A stretch of DNA of 17,462 bases from Clostridia bacterium (GTDB lineage: Bacteria > Bacillota > Clostridia > Christensenellales > Borkfalkiaceae), in contig JAGCIP010000139.1 in assembly GCA_017648525.1 (NCBI GenBank), forward strand, positions 1 through 17,462. Direction: 5' to 3'. Of this stretch, positions 8,010-14,207 are shown piece by piece. How positions within the stretch are numbered: position 1 is the stretch's first letter; every line of letters starts with the position of its first letter. Both the position numbers and the translations under genes were made by a program. Below the pieces are notes generated by a model. It made no database searches and was not told where the DNA came from. It saw only the letters and a list, made by a program, of their open reading frames with translations.

Positions 8010-8648
8010 ATGGAAATTGCAAGAAAAGTAGCGGAAAATTTGCTTAAAATAAAGGCGGTGTTTTTACGCCCTGACGAGCCCTTTACTTGGGCAAGTGGGA
8101 TTAAAAGCCCTATTTACTGTGATAATAGATTAATACTTACTTCGCCCGAAGCGAGAAACGTTGTAGAAAACGCAATAGCAGAAACTGTTAAAAAAGAATA
8201 TCCAGATGCAGAGGCACTTTTTGGTACGAGTACCGCAGGTATTGCGCACGCTGCAATTGCGGGGCATATTTTAGGTATGCCTATGGGGTACGTTCGTGGG
8301 TCTAGCAAAGACCACGGCAGAAATAATAAAATCGAAGGCAAACTCGAACCTGGCACAAAGGTTGTAGTTGTTGAAGACCTTATTTCAACCGGCGGTAGTG
8401 TAATAGACGTGGTTGACTCTTTAAGAGAAGCAGGCGCTGAAGTTTTGGGTATCGTAAGTATTTATACTTACGGTATGAAGAAAGGGCTTGATAGATTAAA
8501 AGAAGCCAACGTTAAAAACGTTAGTCTTACTGATTTTGACACTACCATAAGCGTTGCAGTTGAGATAGGCTATATAAAGGCAGAAGACGAAAAAAGACTT
8601 AAAGCGTTTAGAGATAATCCGTCTGATGAAAGTTGGATTAAGGGTTAA
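8010..8648 (+). CDS. pyrE: Orotate phosphoribosyltransferase
   Basis: Joins orotate to PRPP to form OMP, the step before PyrF. The 212 residues contain the flexible catalytic loop KDHGRNNKIEG (100-110) and the PRPP-binding signature VVVVEDLISTGGSV (118-131), which is typical apart from Glu in the first acidic position. The length matches bacterial PyrE (about 210). The ATG start has AAAGGAG (7996-8002), which overlaps the pyrF stop codon. pyrB follows 16 nt after the stop with its own AGGAG. Membership of the pyr operon supports the orotate-specific assignment over other type I phosphoribosyltransferases. Confidence 0.95.
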   Translation: MEIARKVAENLLKIKAVFLRPDEPFTWASGIKSPIYCDNRLILTSPEARNVVENAIAETVKKEYPDAEALFGTSTAGIAHAAIAGHILGMPMGYVRGSSKDHGRNNKIEGKLEPGTKVVVVEDLISTGGSVIDVVDSLREAGAEVLGIVSIYTYGMKKGLDRLKEANVKNVSLTDFDTTISVAVEIGYIKAEDEKRLKAFRDNPSDESWIKG

Positions 8649-8664
8649 CGCTAGGAGAAAAAAT

Positions 8665-9579
8665 ATGAAAAATTTATTGTCGATTACCGATTTTTCGGTA
8701 GCGGAAATTGACGAACTTTTAGAAGTTGCAAGCGACATAAGTGTTAACGGCGAAAAATATGCAGAAAAATGCAAGAATAAAATTCTTGCTACCTTGTTTT
8801 TCGAGCCGTCCACAAGAACTAGATTGAGTTTTGAATCGGCAATGCTCTCACTTGGCGGAAAAACGCTTGGCTTTTCAGATGCTAACAGTTCTTCATCAAG
8901 CAAGGGTGAAAGCGTTTCGGACACGATTAGAGTAGTAAGTTGTTATTCGGACATAATCGCTATGCGCCACCCTAAAGAAGGCGCACCGCTCGTTGCGTCT
9001 ATGAGTTCAACCGTTCCTATAATAAATGCGGGGGATGGCGGACATAACCACCCTACCCAAACTTTAACCGACTTATTAACTATTAAGACCGAAAAGGGCA
9101 AATTGGATGATTTTGTGATAGGTTTTTGCGGTGACTTAAAGTTTGGCAGAACCGTTCACTCTTTAATAGATGCACTTGCTATGAGAAAGGGCATAAAAGT
9201 AGTTCTCATTTCGCCGGAAGAATTAAAAGTTCCAGACTACGTTAAGACGGACGTTATGGACAAGCACGGTATGGAATACGAAGAAACTACCGATTTAGAA
9301 AAAGCGCTACCTAAACTTGACGTGCTATATATGACCAGAGTTCAACAAGAAAGATTTTTTAGCGAAGACGAATATTTAAGACTTCGTGATAGTTATATTT
9401 TGACTTTAGACAAGTTGCAAAACGCTAAAAAAGATATGAGTATATTACACCCGCTACCAAGGGTAAACGAAATCTCGGTTGACGTAGATAAAGACCCACG
9501 TGCTTGTTACTTTAAGCAAGTTCAAAACGGAAAATACGTTAGAATGGCGCTTATTATGAAACTTTTAGGTGTAAAATAG
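8665..9579 (+). CDS. pyrB: Aspartate carbamoyltransferase catalytic chain
   Basis: Condenses carbamoyl phosphate with aspartate, the committed step of pyrimidine synthesis. The 304 residues show the carbamoyl-phosphate motif FEPSTRTRLSFE (S49-T-R-T-R53), the SSSSSKGES loop with K80 that reaches a neighbouring active site in this family, HPTQ (129-132) and HPLPRV (262-267). I place the start at ATG 8665, with AGGAG at 8653-8657. The frame is also open upstream to an ATG at 8626 inside pyrE, but that would add 13 residues and lacks a good ribosome binding site. The stop is TAG. The regulatory-chain gene pyrI follows after 8 nt, so the enzyme is probably the c6r6-type holoenzyme known from enteric bacteria and many Clostridia, not the unregulated trimer of Bacillus. 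Confidence 0.96.
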   Translation: MKNLLSITDFSVAEIDELLEVASDISVNGEKYAEKCKNKILATLFFEPSTRTRLSFESAMLSLGGKTLGFSDANSSSSSKGESVSDTIRVVSCYSDIIAMRHPKEGAPLVASMSSTVPIINAGDGGHNHPTQTLTDLLTIKTEKGKLDDFVIGFCGDLKFGRTVHSLIDALAMRKGIKVVLISPEELKVPDYVKTDVMDKHGMEYEETTDLEKALPKLDVLYMTRVQQERFFSEDEYLRLRDSYILTLDKLQNAKKDMSILHPLPRVNEISVDVDKDPRACYFKQVQNGKYVRMALIMKLLGVK

Positions 9580-9587
9580 GTGATATT

Positions 9588-10001
9588 ATGAAAATAGACG
9601 CTATAAAAAACGGTATAGTAATCGACCATATTGATGCGGGCAAAGGCAGAAAGGTTTATGAACTTTTAGGACTTGAAAACCTTGATTGTACGGTTGCACT
9701 TTTCAAGAATTTGCCAAGTAAAAAATCGGGCAAAAAGGACGTTATAAAAATCGACGCAGACATAGAACTTAACTTTGAAGTTTTAGGCTACATTGCGCCC
9801 GAAGCGACGGTTAACGTTATTTGCGACCAAGTTATTAAGCAAAAAATTCGCCCAGAGCCCCCCAAATACTTGAAAAACGTTATAAAGTGCAAAAACCCAC
9901 GTTGTATAACCACCGTAGAACAAGGCATTGACCAAATCTTTAAGTTAACAGAAAACGGCGTTTATCGTTGTATTTACTGCGAAAACAGCGTTAATAAATA
10001 A
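9588..10001 (+). CDS. pyrI: Aspartate carbamoyltransferase regulatory chain
   Basis: Binds nucleotide effectors and a structural zinc, and controls PyrB in the holoenzyme. The 137-residue protein has an N-terminal allosteric domain (about 1-95) and a C-terminal zinc domain with four cysteines, C101-x4-C106 and C128-x2-C131, as in characterised PyrI. It is slightly shorter than the enteric protein (about 153), mainly at the N-terminus. The ATG is 8 nt after the pyrB stop with a modest GGTGA binding site, consistent with coupled translation from pyrB. It is the last gene of the operon: 134 nt of AT-rich DNA and a new promoter follow. Confidence 0.94.
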   Translation: MKIDAIKNGIVIDHIDAGKGRKVYELLGLENLDCTVALFKNLPSKKSGKKDVIKIDADIELNFEVLGYIAPEATVNVICDQVIKQKIRPEPPKYLKNVIKCKNPRCITTVEQGIDQIFKLTENGVYRCIYCENSVNK

Positions 10002-10003
10002 TT

Positions 10004-10046
10004 GCGTTTATTTGTTTTTTAGTTGTGTTAAAAAATAAAAAACCGC
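10004..10046. repeat. Long imperfect AT-rich hairpin after pyrI
   Basis: Arms 10004-10021 and 10029-10046 pair over 18 positions with one G-T wobble and two mismatches, closed at the base by GCG/CGC and enclosing the loop GTTGTGT. It is placed where a pyr operon terminator would be expected, but no T-run follows it on the plus strand, so it is not a standard Rho-independent terminator. It might act as a weak terminator or protect the 3' end of the mRNA. Confidence 0.4.
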
Positions 10047-10055
10047 ACAAAAGAA

Positions 10056-10084
10056 TTGACAATTATCAGTATATTTGTTATACT
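10056..10084 (+). promoter_or_regulatory. Sigma-A-type promoter of the SIS/TIM/YjbQ unit
   Basis: A perfect -35 TTGACA (10056-10061), a 17-nt spacer and -10 TATACT (10079-10084) make this the best consensus promoter in the window. Predicted transcription starts near 10091, leaving a leader of about 45 nt before the SIS gene. It separates the sugar-phosphate genes from the pyr operon. Confidence 0.8.
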
Positions 10085-10135
10085 TTCATTAATCTTTATA
10101 TTATTAGATAATTATTCGTGTTTTAGGGTGAAATT

Positions 10136-10732
10136 ATGCAAAAGGAAACGCTATTAGCAGTAAAAGAAGCATATAAAATTGAAGCGGACTGTATCAACGG
10201 AATGCTTGATTATTTTGATGAAAAAGAATTTTCAAAAGCGGTAGAACTTTTGAAAAACGCACCTAGAATAGGAACTTGTGGTTGCGGTCACTCCGGTATC
10301 ATATGTCAACATTTAGCGCACTTGCTTTGTTGTATAGAGCAACCCGCAAGATTTATTTCCCCTGCGGAAGCGGTACACGGCGCAACTGGCTTTTTACAAG
10401 AAGGCGACGTAATGGTTTTTGCATCTCGTGGTGGAAAAACTAAAGAGTTATTACCTATAATCGATATTTGTAAGACAAAGGGTGTTAAAATCATTTCTAT
10501 AACCGAAAATATGGAAAGTCCCTTGGCGGTAAATGCAGATGCGGTATTGAAACAATACGTTAATAGAGAAACGGACAAGTATAATTCTCAAGGTACTACT
10601 TCTACCACCGCACTTTGTATGATATGCCACGCTTTACAAACGGCTTTAATAGAAGAAACGGGGTTTAAGAACGAACAGTTCGCACTTATTCATCCGGGCG
10701 GAGCGGTTGGCGAAAGACTTAACAAGAAATAA
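10136..10732 (+). CDS. SIS-domain sugar-phosphate isomerase-like protein
   Basis: A 198-residue single SIS (sugar isomerase) domain protein; such proteins bind or isomerise phosphosugars in the cytoplasm. Seen motifs: TCGCGHSG (47-54) in the place of the GxGKSG nucleotide-like loop, SRGGKTKE (97-104) in the place of SxSGxTxE, and the C-terminal HPGGAVGERL (from 186) characteristic of the KdsD/GutQ arabinose-5-phosphate isomerase branch. It has no CBS domains, unlike full KdsD. The Lys of GKSG, reported as functional in KdsD, is His52 here, and the serine of SxSG is Gly, so arabinose-5-phosphate isomerase activity should not be assumed. The ATG has a weak GGGTGA binding site. It is the first gene after a strong promoter and lies 10 nt upstream of a triosephosphate isomerase homologue, suggesting a joint role in sugar-phosphate interconversion. 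Domain secure; substrate unknown. Confidence 0.85.
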   Translation: MQKETLLAVKEAYKIEADCINGMLDYFDEKEFSKAVELLKNAPRIGTCGCGHSGIICQHLAHLLCCIEQPARFISPAEAVHGATGFLQEGDVMVFASRGGKTKELLPIIDICKTKGVKIISITENMESPLAVNADAVLKQYVNRETDKYNSQGTTSTTALCMICHALQTALIEETGFKNEQFALIHPGGAVGERLNKK

Positions 10733-10742
10733 GGAGTAAATT

Positions 10743-11444
10743 ATGTTCAAAGGATATAAAATAAGCGAGCCGTTTTTTGAATACGGACCTAAATGTTATA
10801 TGTATGGCGAAACCTTGCTTGAAATGGCAAAGGGATTAGATAAATTAGCGGAAAAATACGATATGGATATCGTTTTAGATATTCCCGACACGGAAATATA
10901 TAACGTTGCTAAAAACGTAAAGAGAGTTCACGTTTATTCTCAACATATGGACAGTATTCCCGTTGGTAGGGGTATGGGAAGAACTTTGCCAGAGGCTGTT
11001 AAGGCTGCAGGTGCAGTTGGCGTAATGCTCAATCACGCTGAGAGAAAATTAACTCTTCCCGAAATAGAGCAAGCAATCAAACGTGCGGACGAGTTAGGGC
11101 TTGCAACTATGGTTTGCGCAGACTCTATTGAAGAAGTTAAAGCCATTGCAAAAATGGGTCCTAATATTTTAGTAGCAGAGCCAACCGAACTTATCGGTAC
11201 TGGCAAACCCGCAGACAAAGAATACGTTGACGAAGTTATTAGAGTTATTAGAGAAATCAACCCTGAAATTAAACCTTTTCCGTCGGCAGGAATTAGCAAA
11301 GGACAAGATTGCTACAACATAATCAAAGCAGGCTCTTCTGCGTCAGGTTGTTCATCAGCAATCGCAAAAGCGGAAAATCCGCTTGCGCTTGCAGAAGAAA
11401 TGATTTCAGCGGTACGCCGTGCTTACGACGAAAGAAACAAATAA
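10743..11444 (+). CDS. Archaeal-type triosephosphate isomerase family protein
   Basis: The 233 residues align by eye with archaeal TIMs: strand 1 PFFEYGPKCY (10-19) in the place of PIIAINFKTY, VYSQHMD (65-70), LPEAVKAAGAVG then NHAERKL (97-103), AEPTELIGTG (145-154) and a C-terminal AGISKG. The catalytic Lys (K17), His (H68) and Glu (E146) are all present. The Asn two residues before the Lys, which helps bind substrate in classical TIMs, is Gly15 here, and NHSE reads NHAE. The protein may therefore isomerise a substrate other than glyceraldehyde-3-phosphate/DHAP; related TIM-like enzymes acting on tetrose phosphates are known. It may equally be a redundant TIM. AAGGAG precedes the ATG. It is in one operon with the SIS gene upstream. 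Family secure; activity inferred. Confidence 0.82.
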   Translation: MFKGYKISEPFFEYGPKCYMYGETLLEMAKGLDKLAEKYDMDIVLDIPDTEIYNVAKNVKRVHVYSQHMDSIPVGRGMGRTLPEAVKAAGAVGVMLNHAERKLTLPEIEQAIKRADELGLATMVCADSIEEVKAIAKMGPNILVAEPTELIGTGKPADKEYVDEVIRVIREINPEIKPFPSAGISKGQDCYNIIKAGSSASGCSSAIAKAENPLALAEEMISAVRRAYDERNK

Positions 11445-11489
11445 AATAGAAAAAAATAAAAAATATATAAATTTAAGGAGAAAAACACT

Positions 11490-12110
11490 ATGGAATTCAA
11501 AATTTTCCAAAAAGAAATCGAACTTCAATCAAGAGGCTGGATACCTACTTTCCACGACATCAGAAAAGAAATTCTTGAAATAGTAGAAGCATCTGGAGTT
11601 AAGAATGGTACCGTTGCAATCGTATCACACCACACTACTTGTTCTGTAATGGTTCAAGAATGTTCACACGATATAGATTCATTCGACCTTGAATATCTCC
11701 AACACGACCTTCTTGATATTATGAGAAAGATGATTCCTGACTTTGCAGAAGAACATCAATATCGTCACCCTGGTCCTATCCACGCTCAATACGGCAGACA
11801 CGTAAACGAACCCGGTGACTATTCTTCAATGAACACTGACGGACACCTTCGTTCAGTATTCTTTGGCAGAAGTGAAACCTTGACCATTAAAGATGGCAAA
11901 CTTGACCTTGGTTTGTTTGCACACATCTACTTCATTGACTGGGACCACGTTATTGCACGTCGCCGTCAAGTAAACGTAACCGTTATGGGTACTGCTGATG
12001 AAGTTGCTGATAGAAAGTGGAATGACGGTAAGGTTATCGATACCAAGCGTAAATTTACCGAAGAAGAAAAGGCTTACGACATTCACTACGATTTACAACA
12101 ACAAAGATAA
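11490..12110 (+). CDS. yjbQ: YjbQ family protein (UPF0047)
   Basis: The 206-residue protein carries the YjbQ pattern: SHHTTCSVMVQE (46-57, compared with THHTSAALTINE), D73, then N115-T-D-G-H119-L, FFGRSE, DGKLDLG (135-141) and RRRQVNVTVMG (157-167). E. coli YjbQ and relatives show weak thiamine-phosphate synthase activity, but the physiological role is unresolved. This member is long: usual YjbQ proteins are near 135-140 residues. The extra length is an insertion of about 25 residues between H93 and N115, rich in His, Pro and Gly, and a charged tail after residue 168. AAGGAG (about 11475-11480) precedes the ATG. It lies 45 nt after the TIM-like gene with no promoter of its own that I can see, and a terminator follows. 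Confidence 0.85.
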   Translation: MEFKIFQKEIELQSRGWIPTFHDIRKEILEIVEASGVKNGTVAIVSHHTTCSVMVQECSHDIDSFDLEYLQHDLLDIMRKMIPDFAEEHQYRHPGPIHAQYGRHVNEPGDYSSMNTDGHLRSVFFGRSETLTIKDGKLDLGLFAHIYFIDWDHVIARRRQVNVTVMGTADEVADRKWNDGKVIDTKRKFTEEEKAYDIHYDLQQQR

Positions 12111-12130
12111 TTTAAGCAAAACAACTAAAT

Positions 12131-12163
12131 TTACCCGTCGGGATTTCGGCGGGTAATTGTTTA
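12131..12163 (+). terminator. Rho-independent terminator after the YjbQ gene
   Basis: TTACCCGTCG (12131-12140) pairs with CGGCGGGTAA (12147-12156) over ten positions with one G-T wobble and a GGATTT loop. A moderately T-rich tail (TTGTTTA) follows. It ends the SIS/TIM/YjbQ transcript 20 nt before the permease start. Confidence 0.75.
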
Positions 12164-12182
12164 ATATTTAAAGGAAAATAAA

Positions 12183-13184
12183 ATGTTTTTAACTACTATT
12201 GAACAAGTTTCCTTGTTAATTATCTTAATATTTGTAGGCTACTATTTCCGTAAAAAAGGAATAATCAACGAACAAGGCAGAAAGGTAATTGCAAGTTTAT
12301 TAGTTAATCTTTTTGCACCCGCTTACTCTATAATGAGTTTATCGACAATAATAAACGTGCACGATATTCAAAAATATGCTATATTGTTAGTCGCTGGCGT
12401 TGTATTTGCGTTATTTTCTATTTTCCTTGCAATTCCTTTGGCAAAAGCAACGGGAAAAGACAAGTTCCACCGAAATATATATAAATATGCCTTTGCGTTT
12501 GGCAACATAGGCTATTTTGGATATCCGTTAGTTAATGCCGTTTTCGGTGCGGTTGCAAGAGCGCAAATGATACTGTTCTGTGTTCCGTTAAGCGTTGGTA
12601 TTTCAAGTTACGGATATTATATTTTAACCGAGCCTGTTGCTTTAGACGGACAACTTGTAAAGGAAAAAGAAGAAATAGGCTCTAAGTTGAAGCGTATATT
12701 TTCCCCGCCAATGTTTGCATCTATAATAGGTATTTCGTTGGGGTTAATTACGAGTGGGTTTAACTTTAAGTTGCCGGTAATCGTTACCGACTTATTAACG
12801 GTTGTGGGGAATTGCCAAAGTGCGCCAGCAATGCTTATTGCAGGGGCTGCGTTAGCAAGTGTTCCGTTTAAGAAATTACTATCGTCGTTTAAGGCGTATG
12901 TGGTAGGCGCACTAAGGTTGATAGGTATGCCCTTAATCATAAGCGGATTAATGGCGTTAATTTACCTGTTTGGCTGGCGAGATGCTAACTTTATGCGCAT
13001 TGCATTTTTTTCCATTGTGTGTGCATCTATGCCCGTTGGTATGAACGTAGTTGTGTATCCCGAATCTGCGGGTATGGATTCAACAGAAGGTGCGAGAACT
13101 TGTTTTATATCGTACATATTAGCAATAGTAGTTTTACCATCAATTTTTTCAATATTGACAAACGTGCTTTCCGTTACGTTTTAA
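12183..13184 (+). CDS. AEC (auxin efflux carrier) family permease
   Basis: Integral membrane protein of 333 residues with about ten hydrophobic segments (roughly 8-24, 35-54, 67-89, 105-125, 131-151, 175-190, 200-225, 236-260, 270-295 and 308-330) and a charged loop of about 25 residues in the middle (KEKEEIGSKLKR), the two five-helix-bundle layout of AEC transporters. Family-typical elements are the short N-terminus leading into GYYFRKKGIINEQGRK, AFAFGNIGYFGYPLV with its helix-breaking GN-G-GYP, and MPVGMNVVVYPE near the end. Bacterial AEC proteins move organic anions such as malate or malonate, or amino acids; the substrate cannot be read here. The binding site AAAGGAAA (about 12170-12177) is fair. 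I see no promoter in the short gap behind the upstream terminator, so readthrough or a promoter inside the YjbQ gene is likely. It converges on the AraC-type gene. Confidence 0.85.
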   Translation: MFLTTIEQVSLLIILIFVGYYFRKKGIINEQGRKVIASLLVNLFAPAYSIMSLSTIINVHDIQKYAILLVAGVVFALFSIFLAIPLAKATGKDKFHRNIYKYAFAFGNIGYFGYPLVNAVFGAVARAQMILFCVPLSVGISSYGYYILTEPVALDGQLVKEKEEIGSKLKRIFSPPMFASIIGISLGLITSGFNFKLPVIVTDLLTVVGNCQSAPAMLIAGAALASVPFKKLLSSFKAYVVGALRLIGMPLIISGLMALIYLFGWRDANFMRIAFFSIVCASMPVGMNVVVYPESAGMDSTEGARTCFISYILAIVVLPSIFSILTNVLSVTF

Positions 13185-13188
13185 GAAT

Positions 13189-13218
13189 AAAAGAGCGCTA
13201 TATTAAAACGCTCTTTTT
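13189..13218. terminator. Bidirectional terminator between the permease and AraC genes
   Basis: AAAAGAGCG (13189-13197) and CGCTCTTTT (13209-13217) form a perfect 9-bp stem with an 11-nt loop. On either strand the stem is followed by a T-rich tail, so it can end both convergent transcripts. The TAG stop of the minus-strand regulator (13198-13200) lies in the loop, so one arm also encodes the regulator's last residues. Confidence 0.8.
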
Positions 13219-14076
13219 ATATTGAGAAGGGGTCATCTCCGTAAATTTTTTAAATGTTTTCGAAAAGTAATTCGGGGTGTCAAAGGCAAGTTTTTCGGCA
13301 ATTTCTTTTACGGAAAGTTCGTCCTCGCTTAACAATTTTTTTGCCGTTTTAATTTTAAGGTCTGTGTAATAGTCCATCACGCTTTTACCCGTAGCCTTTT
13401 TGAACTGCTTGAAAACATACGCCTTGCTGTAACTTATTTTTTTGCTAATATCGTCGATAGATAGACGAGTGAAAAGATTATCTTTAAGAATTTTTATTAT
13501 ATCTTCTGCAATTTTGTTGTCAATTTGCGTATCCTGTAAAAAAACGTCGTTTCCGTCTTGAGTTTCGGTCATTGTTCGCATAAGGTCGATTAGCAACATT
13601 TCTAGTTGATTTTTAATCAGTTGTTCTCCGCCTAAAGTAGGCTGTGGAAGAAGTTGCATAATATCGGTGTCAAGATTATAAAAGGTGATGTCGTAAGTTC
13701 TTTTAGCAACTTCTATGATGTCCTTAACGTATCTGATTTGCCTATCGTTAAGTTTAACTTTTCTATTGCTGAAAAACCGCATAGCGTAGGATAGACACTC
13801 GAACGATAATACAAAAACACCAGAGTTTTCACCGCTGTTTACGGTAAGAGAGTGTTTTTCGTTTGGTTTATGAAAAATCATTTCCCCTTGAGAAAGATTA
13901 AACTCTTTTCCGTCCGCACGGCAATTAACACCGCCCTTAACGGCGCAAACTATTTCCCAAAAATCGTGGTTTTCTTCTGCGTGGTGAAAATACTCGTCAA
14001 CTTCAATGTAATGAATAACTACAATTTTATTTACCAACAGCAAACTGTTGATTTTATGCTTAAAATACTTTTTCAT
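13198..14076 (-). CDS. AraC family transcriptional regulator
   Basis: The 292-residue protein has an N-terminal cupin-like sensor (about 15-95: FHHAEENHDFWEIVCAVKGG, then GEMIFHKPNEKHSL) and a C-terminal double helix-turn-helix AraC domain (about 190-292: LSIDDISKKISYSKAYVFKQFKKATGKSVMDY, then SVKEIAEKLAFDTPNYFSKTFKKFTEMTPSQYKK). Such regulators usually sense a sugar or related ligand and activate an adjacent operon. I choose ATG 14076; the frame is also open upstream to a TTG (14094). No Shine-Dalgarno sequence precedes the ATG, and the predicted -10 box lies only 6 nt before it, suggesting a leaderless mRNA. It is divergent from the PIG-L/NagB-like operon, its most likely target, and convergent with the permease. 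The stop is TAG inside the shared terminator. Domain call secure; target inferred. Confidence 0.92.
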   Translation of the reverse strand: MKKYFKHKINSLLLVNKIVVIHYIEVDEYFHHAEENHDFWEIVCAVKGGVNCRADGKEFNLSQGEMIFHKPNEKHSLTVNSGENSGVFVLSFECLSYAMRFFSNRKVKLNDRQIRYVKDIIEVAKRTYDITFYNLDTDIMQLLPQPTLGGEQLIKNQLEMLLIDLMRTMTETQDGNDVFLQDTQIDNKIAEDIIKILKDNLFTRLSIDDISKKISYSKAYVFKQFKKATGKSVMDYYTDLKIKTAKKLLSEDELSVKEIAEKLAFDTPNYFSKTFKKFTEMTPSQYKKSVLI

Positions 14077-14082
14077 GCATAG

Positions 14083-14111
14083 AGTATAACACAATATTTA
14101 ATTTTTTGCAA
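14083..14111 (-). promoter_or_regulatory. Promoter of the AraC-type regulator
   Basis: On the minus strand, -35 TTGCAA (14111-14106), a 17-nt spacer and -10 TATACT (14088-14083). Normal spacing puts the transcription start at or next to 14076, the A of the ATG. This supports the start codon choice and a leaderless transcript. Confidence 0.65.
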
Positions 14112-14147
14112 GTAGATTATTTTACTCTTTTTGTATATTATTATCTA

Positions 14148-14176
14148 TTGCAATTTTTGGAGTTATATAATACAAT
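14148..14176 (+). promoter_or_regulatory. Promoter of the PIG-L/NagB-like/MtlD-like/PfkB operon
   Basis: -35 TTGCAA (14148-14153), a 17-nt spacer and -10 TACAAT (14171-14176, five of six). The start is expected near 14183, about 25 nt before the PIG-L gene. The -35 deviates from consensus, as is common at activator-dependent promoters; the divergent AraC-type protein is the obvious candidate. Confidence 0.6.
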
Positions 14177-14207
14177 TATATAAAAGAAAAAAATGGAGAA
14201 AAAGATA

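Noticed and set aside
8626..8664. Upstream extension of pyrB to an ATG inside pyrE
   Set aside because: It adds 13 residues unlike other ATCases. The ATG at 8665 has a clear AGGAG and gives the usual N-terminus.
8496..8924. 142-codon antisense frame over pyrE/pyrB
   Set aside because: Low-complexity translation opposite two certain genes, with no ribosome binding site or family resemblance; a shadow frame. The other antisense frames over carB, pyrC, pyrF, pyrE, the TIM-like and mtlD-like genes were dismissed for the same reason.
13019..13225. Plus-strand 68-codon frame overlapping the end of the permease and the terminator
   Set aside because: Lies in another frame of the permease, runs into the bidirectional hairpin, and has no binding site.
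14193..14207. Earlier ATG for the PIG-L gene (MEKKI extension)
   Set aside because: That ATG overlaps the GGAG which serves the ATG at 14208, and PIG-L proteins normally begin a few residues before the AHPDD strand.
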